Below, piece after piece: positions 1-8,539 of a stretch of 64,000 nt of DNA. The translations under genes and the position numbers were made by a program. The stretch is from the NCBI GenBank assembly GCA_965243165.1, contig OZ251535.1:1364001-1428000 (forward strand), in the 5' to 3' direction. This DNA comes from CATQHD01 sp965243165 (GTDB taxonomy: Bacteria; Actinomycetota; Acidimicrobiia; Spongiisociales; Spongiisociaceae). Below the pieces are notes generated by a model, which had not been told where the DNA came from, made no database searches, and saw nothing but the letters and a program-made list of their open reading frames with translations. How positions within the stretch are numbered: the first letter of the stretch is position 1; the number at the start of each line of letters is the position of its first letter.

Positions 1-706
1 CAATCAAAGACGCTCGGAAACCTGGGTATGTAAGCATTCCTACGTCATGTAATGTTCCTTCTAGGGTGCCGGTCTTGTGTGCAAATACCGATGGAGGCTC
101 CGTGCGGGCAGATAGCCTTGTATTGAGGACATTGTTGGCCATCCATCTTCTAAGAGGCTTCAGCTGATCGTTGTTCCATACATATGAAAGGATGCGATTC
201 TGGTCGGCAGCGGTAGTCTTTACTTCTCTCAACAAGGCGAAGTGCTCATCACTGAAGCCGGGAGGAATACCGGTGTGATCGCATCCTGCCTCGCTCATGA
301 ATCGTAGATAAGGATCTACGCCGAGCAGATCCAAGATATAGGTTGCGGCCGCATTGTCACTCGTCAGGATGGCTAAGGCAGATAATTCTAAAAGGGTGAT
401 TGTAGAAGTGGAGAAGGCTGCCCGTACAGTCGGGTAGGCAGTTCTGCCGATTTGGTCGGGCCGTACTCGATGATTCGGTGATATCTCGTGTCGTTCGATG
501 GACATTAGCACCCCTGCCACCAGGGGAATCTTTAGCAGGGAGGCCGCCGGGTGTTCGGTATGGGGATTGGCTGCCCAGACATCTGCGACCGGTTCATGTA
601 CTTGAACGACGACGCTGCGGAGAGGCCCGCCTTCAACGAAGGTATCTATGAGCCGTTGGACTCTCGCGCCGGTTCTGAGGGCATGGTCGATGGCGGCGAC
701 TGCCAC
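1..706 (-). CDS. Class A beta-lactamase-like serine hydrolase (partial, 3' end outside window)
   Basis: The minus-strand reading frame is open to the window edge, so the C-terminus is missing. From the GTG at 706 the protein shows the three penicillin-recognising motifs in order: SLLK at residues 56-59 (SxxK nucleophile), SDN at 116-118 and KTG at 211-213. These are the spacings of class A beta-lactamases and related serine hydrolases. The usual ExxLN omega-loop motif is not obvious; E154 sits near the expected place. No signal peptide is visible, so the role may be a cytoplasmic or non-classical hydrolase rather than a resistance enzyme. An AGGAGG sits three bases before the GTG. Codon use is less GC-rich than the his genes, which hints at an accessory gene. 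Family assignment is firm, substrate unknown. Confidence 0.8.
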   Translation of the reverse strand, partial: MAVAAIDHALRTGARVQRLIDTFVEGGPLRSVVVQVHEPVADVWAANPHTEHPAASLLKIPLVAGVLMSIERHEISPNHRVRPDQIGRTAYPTVRAAFSTSTITLLELSALAILTSDNAAATYILDLLGVDPYLRFMSEAGCDHTGIPPGFSDEHFALLREVKTTAADQNRILSYVWNNDQLKPLRRWMANNVLNTRLSARTEPPSVFAHKTGTLEGTLHDVGMLTYPGFRASLI

Positions 707-806
707 GTTCCTCCTGGGGATCGTCTAGGACCATTATACCGTCTGGGGTTCGACCAGGCTGCTCCCTGGCTGTGTGGTGCGCCTCGACATAGAAGGACGG
801 CGTTCT

Positions 807-1275
807 TCACGACGCTGCGGCTGTCTCGAACACTGCAGGTTCGGTTACCCCGGCTTCCAGTGCGGCGGCGGCGGCCTCCAGTACGGGCGGCCGGGCCGCC
901 CGCACCTGGATGGGGGTCAGTTCCAGGCCGTCGAAGCCGACGGCCTCCCACAGCCGGCAGAAGGGTTCGTCGGCGGGGCCGCCGTCCGGCGCCGGGGTGG
1001 TTGGATCGTCGACCGTGGGCGAAGGTGGGAAGCGCCGGGGAGAGCGGGGAGGCGTTGCCGCAGGCGCCGATGTCCGAAGGCATCCGCCCGGTCATCATCG
1101 AGAAGCGGGACGGCGCGCAGAGCGGCGGGTTGCAGTAGGCCGCGTCGAACACCGCCCCTCCCCGGGCCAACTCCGAGAGGTTGGGCGCCAAGACCACCGG
1201 ATGCCCGTACACCGGCAGGAAATGCGGCGCCAGCTGATCCGCCATCAGCAGCAGTATGTCGGGCTGATCTGTCAT
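807..1275 (-). pseudogene. Sulfatase N-terminal fragment, broken and joined to an unrelated tail
   Basis: The ATG at 1275 opens a clear sulfatase N-terminus: DILLLMADQ metal-binding strand, the GHPVVLAPNLSELA stretch, and the CAPSR signature whose Cys is converted to formylglycine in active enzymes. After about 87 residues (near 1014) similarity stops. In a second frame an open stretch containing FCRLWEAVGFDGLELTP continues to a stop at 807-809; I do not recognise it as sulfatase. A normal sulfatase has 400-550 residues and several more metal ligands, so this cannot be active. Most likely it is the remnant of a sulfatase gene after an internal deletion or recombination. The downstream neighbour is the beta-lactamase-like gene on the same strand. 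Confidence 0.6.
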
Positions 1276-1397
1276 GTTCCCTCTGGGTTCCCGCAGCTTT
1301 GGACTGCTTCGGCAATCACATACTGAACTTTCACATCGATGTCCACCTAACTCATGGCCCGCTTCGGCCATTGGCTCAATTCGAGTATCTAGATATT

Positions 1398-1832
1398 TCA
1401 GAGGTCGAGCCATTGGCGGGGAGTTCCTTTGTCGAGCAGATATGCATCGAACCAAACCCGGTGATATTCGCAGGCTGGTGGAGCATGTTTTGTTATCCAT
1501 TCACCCAGCAGAGAGTACATGTTGCCGCCGAACAGCAGTACATCTTCGGGCGCCCGATGCTTACGTACCCAGCGGGGCAGGGCGACGCCGTCGCGGTCGG
1601 CCAGAGCGTGCGTCACTGCAGCTATTGAAGGCAGCAGCAGTTGGTTGCCGCCTTTGTAGACCGGATCCTCATGAATAAGATCGGCGGGGCGGTCCGACCA
1701 GTTCCAGTCCATGACGAACTGTGAGAGAGGAACCGAAAACGGCCCGCGGATGTCCGGAACTTCCATCTCGGCGGGAAGGTCGCGAGCGGACAGCAGACGG
1801 TATGTCCAGCTGGAAGCGGGCAAGGCAGTCAC
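1398..1832 (-). CDS. Hypothetical protein, 144 aa
   Basis: This open frame of 144 residues starts at GTG 1832 and lies just downstream of hisF (24-bp gap) on the same strand. There is no Shine-Dalgarno sequence before the GTG. A TATAGT hexamer ends eight bases upstream of it, so a leaderless transcript is possible. The protein is soluble, rich in Trp, Pro and Asp, with a PRWVRKHRAPEDVLLFGG stretch in the middle and no membrane segment or signal peptide. I do not recognise the family with confidence. Its composition resembles a real protein rather than a shadow, and no competing gene covers the region. Confidence 0.5.
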   Translation of the reverse strand: MTALPASSWTYRLLSARDLPAEMEVPDIRGPFSVPLSQFVMDWNWSDRPADLIHEDPVYKGGNQLLLPSIAAVTHALADRDGVALPRWVRKHRAPEDVLLFGGNMYSLLGEWITKHAPPACEYHRVWFDAYLLDKGTPRQWLDL

Positions 1833-1856
1833 GAGGATCTACTATAGAGGGCGCGT

Positions 1857-2618
1857 TCAGGCATGGCGCACCGCTATTCCGGCCCTTTCCATCTCCTGCT
1901 TGACGGCGGAGATCGGCACCTGGCCGCGGTGGAAGACGCCGGCGGCCAGCACCGCCGAGGCGTTTGCTTCGGTGACCGCTTCAGCGAAATGGGAGGGCCG
2001 GCCCGCCCCGCCGGAGGCGATCACGGGCACGTCCACCGCCTCGGTCACCGCCTTGGTGAACGGGATGTCGAAGCCGAGGTGGGTGCCGTCCCGGTCCATG
2101 GAGGTGAGGAGTATCTCGCCTGCGCCCCGGCGGGCGCCTTCCGCCGCCCATTCCACCGCGTCCCGCCCGGCGTCGCGCCGCCCGCCGTTGATGAATACGT
2201 TCCAGCCTCCCCCCGGCGCCGCCTTGCCGTCGACCGCCAGCACCACGCATTGGCTGCCGAAGGCGGCCGCGCATTCGTCGATCAGGCCGGGGCGGAGCAC
2301 GGCCGCGGTGTTGAAGGACACCTTGTCGGCTCCGGCCCGCAGCACCGCCCGCATACCGCCGGCGCTGCGCACCCCGCCCCCCACCGTCAATGGCACGAAC
2401 ACGTTCTCGGCCGTGCGCCGCACCACGTCGAGCAGCGCCCCCCGCCCCTGCGGGGAGGCGGCGATGTCCAGGTAGACGATCTCGTCGACCCCTTCGGCGG
2501 CGTAACGGGCGGCCAGCTCCACCGGGTCGCCCTCGTCGGTCAGGTTCACGAAGTTGACCCCCTTCACCACCCGGCCTTCCCGGACGTCGAGGCAGGCGAT
2601 CACCCTGGTGCGCAGCAC
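1857..2618 (-). CDS. hisF: Imidazole glycerol phosphate synthase cyclase subunit HisF
   Basis: HisF is the (beta/alpha)8-barrel cyclase. With ammonia from HisH it turns PRFAR into imidazole glycerol phosphate and AICAR. The 253-residue length is standard. The two catalytic aspartates are visible in ACLDV near residue 11 and LAVDGK near residue 130, with the phosphate-binding VGGGVRS and ASGGAG loops. The start is GTG at 2618, two bases after the hisH stop at 2621-2623, so the two subunits are translationally adjacent. It is the last his gene on the minus strand here; hisA and hisI are not in this part of the operon. Confidence 0.97.
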   Translation of the reverse strand: MLRTRVIACLDVREGRVVKGVNFVNLTDEGDPVELAARYAAEGVDEIVYLDIAASPQGRGALLDVVRRTAENVFVPLTVGGGVRSAGGMRAVLRAGADKVSFNTAAVLRPGLIDECAAAFGSQCVVLAVDGKAAPGGGWNVFINGGRRDAGRDAVEWAAEGARRGAGEILLTSMDRDGTHLGFDIPFTKAVTEAVDVPVIASGGAGRPSHFAEAVTEANASAVLAAGVFHRGQVPISAVKQEMERAGIAVRHA

Positions 2619-2620
2619 CG

Positions 2621-3277
2621 TCAGCCCTCCCGCCGTCCGGCCGCCTGCGCCGCCTCGGCTGTGAAATTGGCCAGCAGCCGCAGCCCGGCCCCGCCGCTCC
2701 GCTCCGGGTGGAACTGCACTCCGGTCCGGGGGCCGTTGCGGACGGCGGCCGTGAAAGGATCCGGATAGTCGGCTTGGGCGATGACGATCGACGGGTCGTC
2801 GGGCGCCGGGGCGTAGCTGTGGACGAAGTAGAAGGGCGCCCCCGGCGGGATGCCCGCGAACAGCGGGTCGGCGTCGAAGCGCAGGTCGTTCCAGCCGATG
2901 TGGGGGAGCAGGGGCGCTCCGGACAGCCGTCTGACCGCCCCTCGGTCCAGGCCGAGGCAGCGGCTGCCGTCCTCTTCGCTGAAGGTGAAGAACAGCTGCA
3001 GCCCGACGCAGATCCCGAGGAGCGGACCCGTCCAGGAGCGCAGCGGTTCCACCAGCCCGGCTTCGGAGAGGCGGCGCATGGCGGCGCCGGCGGCGCCCAC
3101 CCCCGGCAGCACCAGCCCGTCCACCCCCTCCATCCCGGCCGGATCTGCCGCGATGGACACCTCGGCCCCGGCCCGCTCCAGACCCTGCCGGATCGACACC
3201 AGGTTGCCCGCCCCATGGTCGATCAACCCGATCCGGACGGGGGCGGCCGGGCGGCCGGGCGGAGGGTCTGGTTTCAC
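2621..3277 (-). CDS. hisH: Imidazole glycerol phosphate synthase glutaminase subunit HisH
   Basis: This class I glutamine amidotransferase supplies ammonia to HisF. The 218-residue protein shows the nucleophile elbow GICVGLQLF (Cys near residue 87) and the VQFHPERSG motif carrying the catalytic His and Glu. It begins [10 protein letters not shown] as in the family, after an extension of about 15 proline-rich residues. The GTG start at 3277 overlaps the hisB stop (GTGA), which implies translational coupling. It sits directly upstream of hisF, its obligate partner. Confidence 0.96.
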   Translation of the reverse strand: MKPDPPPGRPAAPVRIGLIDHGAGNLVSIRQGLERAGAEVSIAADPAGMEGVDGLVLPGVGAAGAAMRRLSEAGLVEPLRSWTGPLLGICVGLQLFFTFSEEDGSRCLGLDRGAVRRLSGAPLLPHIGWNDLRFDADPLFAGIPPGAPFYFVHSYAPAPDDPSIVIAQADYPDPFTAAVRNGPRTGVQFHPERSGGAGLRLLANFTAEAAQAAGRREG

Positions 3278-3858
3278 ACAGCGCCCTTGGTGGAGGGAAC
3301 TCCGGTGCGCCTCGGGTCGGGCGCCACCGCCGCCCGCAGCGCCCTGGCCAGGGCCTTGAACGCGGCCTCTGCGGTGTGGTGGTCGTTGCGCCCCGAAGCC
3401 GCCAGGTGCAGGGTGATGCCGGCGGTGCGGGCGAAAGCCTCCAAGGCGTGGGGGATGTTCTGGGTGGTGAGGGTGCCGATGCGCTCGGTCGTCAGCTCCA
3501 GATCGACGACGCAGTAGGGCCGGCCTCCGGCGTCCACCGCCGCCGAGGCGGCCGCCTCGTCCATCGGTACCCGCGCCTCCCCGAAGCGGTGGATGCCCGT
3601 CCGGTCGCCGAGGGCGGCGGCCAGCGCCTCCCCCAGGCAGAGGGCGGTGTCCTCCACCGTGTGGTGGTCGTCCACCTCCAGGTCGCCGGCCGTGTCGACC
3701 GCCAGGTCGAACAGGGCGTGGTGGGCGAGGGAGGCGAGCAGGTGATCGAAGAACCCGATCCCTGTGGACACTTGGGCCTTGCCGCTGCCGTCGAGGTCGA
3801 TCTCGACCGACACGCGGGTTTCCTTGGTGCTGCGCCGGCAGCTGCCTTGGCGGGGCAT
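3274..3858 (-). CDS. hisB: Imidazoleglycerol-phosphate dehydratase HisB
   Basis: This Mn-dependent enzyme dehydrates imidazole glycerol phosphate to imidazole acetol phosphate. The 194-residue protein carries both duplicated metal motifs, [10 protein letters not shown] near residue 70 and [10 protein letters not shown] near residue 165, plus the GFFDHLL segment. It is the monofunctional bacterial form without a phosphatase domain. The ATG at 3858 directly follows a TGA at 3859-3861, the stop of a residual hisD tail. Normally hisD would lie immediately upstream; here a 2.3-kb cassette intervenes, so hisB-hisH-hisF need read-through or a new promoter. Confidence 0.96.
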   Translation of the reverse strand: MPRQGSCRRSTKETRVSVEIDLDGSGKAQVSTGIGFFDHLLASLAHHALFDLAVDTAGDLEVDDHHTVEDTALCLGEALAAALGDRTGIHRFGEARVPMDEAAASAAVDAGGRPYCVVDLELTTERIGTLTTQNIPHALEAFARTAGITLHLAASGRNDHHTAEAAFKALARALRAAVAPDPRRTGVPSTKGAV

Positions 3859-3953
3859 TCAGACCTCCGGGCTGTTGGGGAATCTATGGCTGGTGCGGGC
3901 GCCGGGGAGGAGGGTTCCTCGAAACGCACTGCGGTTGCCATCCTATAACGTCC
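3796..3953 (-). repeat. hisD-hisB junction, copy 1 (direct repeat flanking inserted cassette)
   Basis: About 158 bp covering the first codons of hisB and, upstream, a leftover of the last 30 or so hisD codons. It matches 6252-6417 in the same orientation with many substitutions and a few small indels. Both copies share CTGCGCCGGCAGCTGCC and the GGAGGTCTGA stop region. In this copy the hisB side is intact and functional. The hisD side is a frame-disturbed relic that begins near GGACGTTATAGGATGGC. Confidence 0.85.
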
Positions 3954-3970
3954 AAGGCTTTTCGCGGCGG

Positions 3971-4326
3971 CATGAACACCGCTTCGTGTCTGACCCTCCG
4001 ATCTGGGCGGCCCCGGGTGAGGCCGGAGGGTCGAAGAGGTCGGGTCCACCGAAAGGATCTTCGAAACATACCCCTAGACGGAAGCCCAAAAATTTGGTAT
4101 AAAGAGTGGGCTGAAACACAAACACCGCCGCGAGTTTCTGGAGAGGGCGGCGGTCAGAGACGGATTCCGTTCTATCCGGCCCTCGGGCCGGGGGCGGCCT
4201 CGTGCGGCCCGGCGGATTTTCGTTCAAGGAGGTGGAGGCGGGGGATGGGCCCGGGTTCGCCGGCGGAGGGGGCCGATTTTCGCGGACTTGGGGGCGTTTG
4301 GTTGGAATTGAACTTCGAGCCGTGAT
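3971..4326. repeat. Dispersed 0.36-kb repeat, copy A
   Basis: This stretch from CATGAACACC to CGAGCCGTGATT recurs at about 43026-43403 in the opposite orientation. Long identical blocks include CCCTAGACGGAAGCCC, GGCGGATTTTCGTTCAAGG and GGGGATGGGCCCGGGTT. Neither copy holds a convincing open frame. Copy A fills most of the gap between the hisD-hisB junction copy and the TOPRIM-like gene. Copy B lies next to an IS5-family transposase remnant. It may be a non-autonomous element or the non-coding end of a larger one. The remaining 4327-4425 shows nothing I can name. Confidence 0.75.
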
Positions 4327-4425
4327 TGCACGAGATTCTTGTCAGGGTAAACCCTTGGAGGTGCCCATCTAGGCACCGCCATGGCGTGCACCGGGCGGCC
4401 TTGATCATCCTGCAGTCGATGTTGT

Positions 4426-5031
4426 TCAGTTCTCGACCCAGTTTTTCAGCCGGTCGAGAGATGTAAGAGCCCTTTCGAGGCTGGGGGAGCGCTGACGGGC
4501 CCGGTCAGGACGCCATGCCCGCTGTACGAAATCTTGCATTATCGCAACGTATTCTGGGCCTACCCGCCGCCCGCTTCCCTGGCGGGGCGGCACCCCTTCT
4601 CTGATTCTCCTATTTTGGGATTTCCGGCAGAGGGTGATCAAGACCTGCTTGGGATCGTCGAGTTGGTCGACATCGGCCGGAACCCGACGGCGTACTGCGA
4701 AGAAATCGATAAAGGATTCGGAGTCGGCCATCAGCCAAGCTTCGCTCGACCGTACAGCCAGGCGGAAGCACATTCCCGAGTTGGCCGGGCCGTTGAGAAG
4801 GTTTGTTCGGAGGTCAGGAACACATATATTTCGGTCATCCCTATCCAAGTCCCTGATGACCAGCCACGCCAGTTCTCGGGCGGATTGGTTGAAATCGGGC
4901 AGTTTCTTGTCGAGGTTCGCCTTTCCGCCCGTTATGATTGGTATATCCGGGTTCAGCCCTGAGGCTCGGAGAAGTTTCTCGGCTATAGGTTGGTCGGTTC
5001 TCCCTTCGACTACGTATGTGACATACAACAT
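4426..5031 (-). CDS. TOPRIM-like (DUF4276/OLD-type) putative nuclease, partner of upstream ATPase
   Basis: The 201-residue protein opens with VTYVVEGRTDQ (acidic residue E9). Near residues 58-66 it has VIRDLDRDD. The E...DxD arrangement is the TOPRIM-fold signature found in OLD, GajA, DUF4435 and DUF4276 proteins, where it binds metal for nucleic-acid cleavage. A conserved-looking MCFRLAVRSSEAWLMAD stretch follows. The ATG at 5031 overlaps the ATPase stop as TGATG, so the two are co-translated and probably form a complex. ATPase plus TOPRIM pairs act in phage defence in several known systems (OLD, Gabija, PARIS), but I cannot say this is one of the named types. The region is AT-richer than the surrounding his genes, which fits horizontal arrival. 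Confidence 0.75.
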   Translation of the reverse strand: MLYVTYVVEGRTDQPIAEKLLRASGLNPDIPIITGGKANLDKKLPDFNQSARELAWLVIRDLDRDDRNICVPDLRTNLLNGPANSGMCFRLAVRSSEAWLMADSESFIDFFAVRRRVPADVDQLDDPKQVLITLCRKSQNRRIREGVPPRQGSGRRVGPEYVAIMQDFVQRAWRPDRARQRSPSLERALTSLDRLKNWVEN

Positions 5032-6194
5032 CAGAGGGCACGAGTGAGGCGGTCTACATCTGCAGGCGCTGTTTTTGAGGGGAGTATCTCAGCTAGATTC
5101 AAACCACCCTCATTTATGAGATTTTCTATATTAGGGATCTCGCGTGCCAGTGTAGCAGTTGTTCCTTCATCACCAGGGTTTAGTATGATTATCTCGTCCA
5201 GACCCAGCCCGGGGTCTTTCAGCATCTCGGTAGAGTGGGTAGACAGGATGAACTGCGAACGTTTGCCTCTTGCCGCCCTGTATAGAATAGTGGGAAGCTG
5301 CATTACGATGTCGGAGTGCAACGACAGCTCAGGTTCCTCCAGGAGAACTACTAGGCCCTTTTTACCTGAGCCTTCTTGGATCATCCATAGCAACCCGATC
5401 AGCCGCAAAGTGCCGTCTGAAAGATCTCGTTCACTCTGTTTGGCACCCGGTCCCTCCCGCCAGTGTTTGTACCTAGCTGCGAGGTGCGGTTTGCCAGCTT
5501 CGTCGCGCTCCAGGGACAACTCGTCGAGTTGGGGTACGGCGATGCGCAGGGCGGTGTTGATTCGGCGCAGACGGGACTCCCTGGTGCGTTTATTGGTTTG
5601 GGCCAGACTAACTAGGAAATCACCGCCGAACGGGTCCTTTTCTCTCCCTTGGCTGAGTTCGGGGTCCCGGATTATCTGGGGCACCAAGTGAAGATACCTT
5701 ACGCTTTTGAGGAACTCCGCGATCGGCCGAAATTCACGATTCATGTTCACCTGTTCCAACGCGGTCTGGGTCAGGCGTTCTCGGTCTTCTCCGTCGTTGC
5801 GATCCGGCCGCTCAATTATGGTTTGGTTGTCCTTGCTAACTTTTTCCCGTCGAACAATAGGACGATGACGACCCCGCTGCTCGGCCGTGAAGTGGAGCTC
5901 ATACACCCAGGAAGGGCCGTCGTCAGCGTCTTGTAGGTGGATCTCGATTCCTACCCAGCCATGGTTGTAGTTGCGGGCGGCCAGACACCGCACGTGTTTG
6001 AGCCCGCCGCGTAAATTCAGGGCATGCTGCAGTCCGCCGCCGATGTCCGCTATGTCCCTCAGGAACCGCAGGGCGTCCAGCAGGTTCGATTTTCCAGAGG
6101 CGTTCGGGCCCACCACCAGAAGACGGTCGCCCACCGCAACCTCGACCAACTTGAAGTTGCGCCAGTTCTTCAACGTAAGACCTTCTATCCGCAT
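5031..6194 (-). CDS. AAA/ABC-type ATPase (RecF/OLD-like), putative defence ATPase
   Basis: Motifs seen, numbered from an upstream ATG at 6206: MRIEGLTLKNWRNF start typical of RecF/SMC-like ATPases, Walker A GPNASGKS at 33-40, ABC-like signature LSDGTLR at 262-268, Walker B LVVLLEEPELSLH near 285-297 and the H-loop STHS near 322. The segment between Walker A and the signature is predicted helical. I prefer the ATG at 6194, because GGGA lies six bases upstream and the protein then begins at the conserved MRIEG; the ATG at 6206 adds four residues. It precedes and overlaps the TOPRIM-like gene. Together they are the only cargo of the cassette that splits the his operon. Function as sensor/ATP switch of a defence pair is inferred. 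Confidence 0.85.
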   Translation of the reverse strand: MRIEGLTLKNWRNFKLVEVAVGDRLLVVGPNASGKSNLLDALRFLRDIADIGGGLQHALNLRGGLKHVRCLAARNYNHGWVGIEIHLQDADDGPSWVYELHFTAEQRGRHRPIVRREKVSKDNQTIIERPDRNDGEDRERLTQTALEQVNMNREFRPIAEFLKSVRYLHLVPQIIRDPELSQGREKDPFGGDFLVSLAQTNKRTRESRLRRINTALRIAVPQLDELSLERDEAGKPHLAARYKHWREGPGAKQSERDLSDGTLRLIGLLWMIQEGSGKKGLVVLLEEPELSLHSDIVMQLPTILYRAARGKRSQFILSTHSTEMLKDPGLGLDEIIILNPGDEGTTATLAREIPNIENLINEGGLNLAEILPSKTAPADVDRLTRAL

Positions 6195-6251
6195 TCTTGA
6201 TCCCATCTCCGATCAGGTCAGTGAAGACAACTGTAGGCCGGCGGCCTGAGG

Positions 6252-6417
6252 TTCGGTCTCGACCGATACTCGGGTTTCTTCGGTGCTGCGCCGGCAGCTG
6301 CCTCGGCGGGGCATTCAGACCTCCGGACGGGTTGGGGGAATCGCTGGCTGGTGCGGAATCGGGCGCGGGGGAGGGGGTTCCTCGAAGCGCACCGCGGCGG
6401 CCATCTTATGAGCGTCC
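6252..6417 (-). repeat. hisD-hisB junction, copy 2 (direct repeat flanking inserted cassette)
   Basis: This copy contains the real 3' end of hisD and, after it, a short relic of hisB. The relic opens at ATG 6314-6312, follows hisB for about 18 codons, then runs into a foreign frame. It pairs with 3796-3953 in the same orientation. Here the hisD side is intact and the hisB side is dead, the mirror image of copy 1, as expected if the cassette entered by recombination within this junction. Confidence 0.85.
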
Positions 6418-7664
6418 AGCCCTTCGGCGGCGGCCAGCTCTTCGATGACCGGGCGGATCGAGGCCAGGCCGCGGCGGGTCAGGGTCTGGACCTGCCGCCA
6501 GGAGCCGAAGTCTTCTACTCCGAGGGGGCCGTAGGAGCGGGCCATGCCTCCGGTGGGAAGCACGTGGTTGGCGCCGGTGGCGTAGTCGCCGGCCGATTCG
6601 GGCGACCAGCGGCCGACGTACACCGACCCGGCGTTGACCACCCGCTCCGCGGTTGCTTCGGGGTCGGCGGTCAGCACCGTAACGTGCTCGGGGGCGTATT
6701 CGTTGGTGAAGGCGATCGCCTCGTCGAGGCCGCCGGCGATCAGGATCTCGCCGTAGTTGCCCAGAGCCTCCGCCAGGATCGACCGGCGGGGAAGCCGGGG
6801 CAGGAAGGAGGCGATCTCGGCCTCGACCTCGGCCGCCAAGGCCGGATCGGTGGTTACCAGCACCGCCGGGGAGTCGGGGCCGTGTTCGGCCTGGCACAGC
6901 AGGTCGGCGGCCGCCAGGCGGGGGTCGGTGGTGCGGTCGGCCAGCACCAGCACCTCGCTCGGCCCGGCGGGCAGGTCGACCGCGCACACGCCGAACACCT
7001 CCAGCTTGGCGGCGGTCACCCAGGCGTTGCCCGGGCCGACGATTTTGTCCACCCGGGGGATGGATTCGGTTCCGTAGGCGAAGGCGGCCACCGCCCCGGC
7101 GCCGCCCATGGCGTACATCTCGTCGACGCCGAGCAGGTGGGCGGCGGCCAGCAGGGCGGGGTCGAGGCGCCCGTCCGGGCCGCAGGGGGAGGCGGCGGCG
7201 ATTTCTTCCACGCCGGCGGCCTGGGCGGGCACCGCCGTCATCACCAGGCTGGACGGGTAGGAGGCCTTGCCGCCGGGTATGTAGGCCCCCACCCGGCGCA
7301 GGGGAGACCAGCGGCGGTCGATCCGCACGCCGGGGCGGGTCTCATGGGAGCGGTCGGACGGGACCTGGGCCTCGTGGTGGCGCCGCACCGCCGCTATGGC
7401 TTCCTGCAAGGCGCCGATGAGGTTGCTTCCGGCGTCTTCGGCGGCGGCGGCCATCTCCCGGCGGGAGACCCGCGGATCGGCCCGCCCCCCTCCGTAGGCA
7501 AGGCCGGCTTCCTGCAAGGCCCGGTCGCCTCCCTCTTCGATCCTGCGGCAGATCTCGGCGGCCCCTCTCCTGATTTCACGGTCGGGCGCCGCAGAGCGGA
7601 CGGTCAGGCGGCGGCGGTCCTGCGGGCTGAGGCCGGCCAGCCGGCGGGTGCGCAGCAGGCTCAC
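6315..7664 (-). CDS. hisD: Histidinol dehydrogenase HisD
   Basis: HisD oxidises histidinol to histidine in two NAD-dependent steps with a bound zinc. The protein has 449 residues from GTG 7664. It shows the family landmarks VGAYIPGG, KIVGPGNAWV, AGPSEVLVLAD, CQAEHGPDS and SVYVGRWSPESAGDYATGANHV-type C-terminal sequence with the catalytic and metal-binding Glu and His residues. The GTG overlaps the hisG stop (GTGA). The C-terminus carries an extra proline-rich tail (EEPPPPRPIPHQ) that lies inside the repeated junction. Downstream the operon is interrupted by the ATPase/TOPRIM cassette. Confidence 0.96.
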   Translation of the reverse strand: MSLLRTRRLAGLSPQDRRRLTVRSAAPDREIRRGAAEICRRIEEGGDRALQEAGLAYGGGRADPRVSRREMAAAAEDAGSNLIGALQEAIAAVRRHHEAQVPSDRSHETRPGVRIDRRWSPLRRVGAYIPGGKASYPSSLVMTAVPAQAAGVEEIAAASPCGPDGRLDPALLAAAHLLGVDEMYAMGGAGAVAAFAYGTESIPRVDKIVGPGNAWVTAAKLEVFGVCAVDLPAGPSEVLVLADRTTDPRLAAADLLCQAEHGPDSPAVLVTTDPALAAEVEAEIASFLPRLPRRSILAEALGNYGEILIAGGLDEAIAFTNEYAPEHVTVLTADPEATAERVVNAGSVYVGRWSPESAGDYATGANHVLPTGGMARSYGPLGVEDFGSWRQVQTLTRRGLASIRPVIEELAAAEGLDAHKMAAAVRFEEPPPPRPIPHQPAIPPTRPEV

Positions 7665-8539
7665 GGGACCAGCTGCCCGACGGGGAGCACCAAGATGTCC
7701 CGCCCGCCCGCTTCCTTGAGGCGGGGCAGCAGGTTCCATACCTCGTCCCGCTCCACCACCGAGTGGACGGCCACCATCCCCTCCTCGGCCAGCGGGACGA
7801 CGGTGGGGGCTTCGAGGCCGGGAATCAGGCCGGTGATCCTGTCCAAGGATTCCCGGGGGGCGTTGAGCAACAGATAGCGGCGCCGGCGCCCTTCCACCAC
7901 CGACTCGAGGGCGGTCCGCACCGCCAAGGCTTCCGCCGGGTTTCCGGAGGCGGCGGGCGGGCCGCTTCCCCCCGCCAGGACAGCCTCGCTTTCGAGGATG
8001 GTGAGCACCGGGCGGAGGCCGTTCACCATCAGGGTGCTGCCGGTGGACACCAGGTCGGCCACGGCGTCGGCCACCCCCATTTTGGGGGCCACCTCCACCG
8101 ACCCCCGCATCTCGACGATCTTCACCGGCACGCCTCGTTCGTCGAAGTACCGGTGGGTGAGGATGGGGTGGGAGGTGGCGATGCGCAGCCCGGCGAAGTC
8201 CTGGACCTGCTCCAGTTCCGATTGGACGGGGACCGCGGCCGTCAGCGTGCAGCGTCCGAAACCGAGCGGCTTCAGTTCGGCGGGCTTCGGCCCGCTGCGG
8301 CCCATCTCCCGCAGGAGGTCCCGGCCGGTGATGCCCAGGTCGGCCACCCCGTCCGCGACCATGTATCCGATGTCTTCGGCGCGGGCGAACAGCAGCTCCA
8401 CACCGGCGTTGCGGACCTTGACCGAGAGGGCGCGCTCGTTCTGCTCGAAGGACAGGCCGGCGTCGCGCAACAGCCGCAGGGAGGGTTCCCGCAGCCGGCC
8501 CTTGTTGGGGACGGCCAGGCGCAGGGTTCGGTCAGCCAT
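7661..8539 (-). CDS. hisG: ATP phosphoribosyltransferase HisG (long form)
   Basis: HisG starts histidine synthesis by joining ATP and PRPP. At 292 residues this is the long, hexameric form with a C-terminal ACT-like regulatory domain (residues about 215-290), which allows histidine feedback inhibition without HisZ. Visible features are the LAVPNKGRL N-terminus, the DLGITGRDLL segment, and the PRPP-binding region around DLVSTGSTLM. The ATG at 8539 overlaps the end of the TrpR-like gene by eight bases, so the regulator and HisG are co-transcribed. Confidence 0.96.
   Translation of the reverse strand: MADRTLRLAVPNKGRLREPSLRLLRDAGLSFEQNERALSVKVRNAGVELLFARAEDIGYMVADGVADLGITGRDLLREMGRSGPKPAELKPLGFGRCTLTAAVPVQSELEQVQDFAGLRIATSHPILTHRYFDERGVPVKIVEMRGSVEVAPKMGVADAVADLVSTGSTLMVNGLRPVLTILESEAVLAGGSGPPAASGNPAEALAVRTALESVVEGRRRRYLLLNAPRESLDRITGLIPGLEAPTVVPLAEEGMVAVHSVVERDEVWNLLPRLKEAGGRDILVLPVGQLVP

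Noticed and set aside
4090..4120. TATACC-like -10 inside the dispersed repeat as a promoter for hisB-hisH-hisF
   Set aside because: The hexamer is kept in both repeat copies, but no -35 at acceptable distance was found, so a promoter is not supported.
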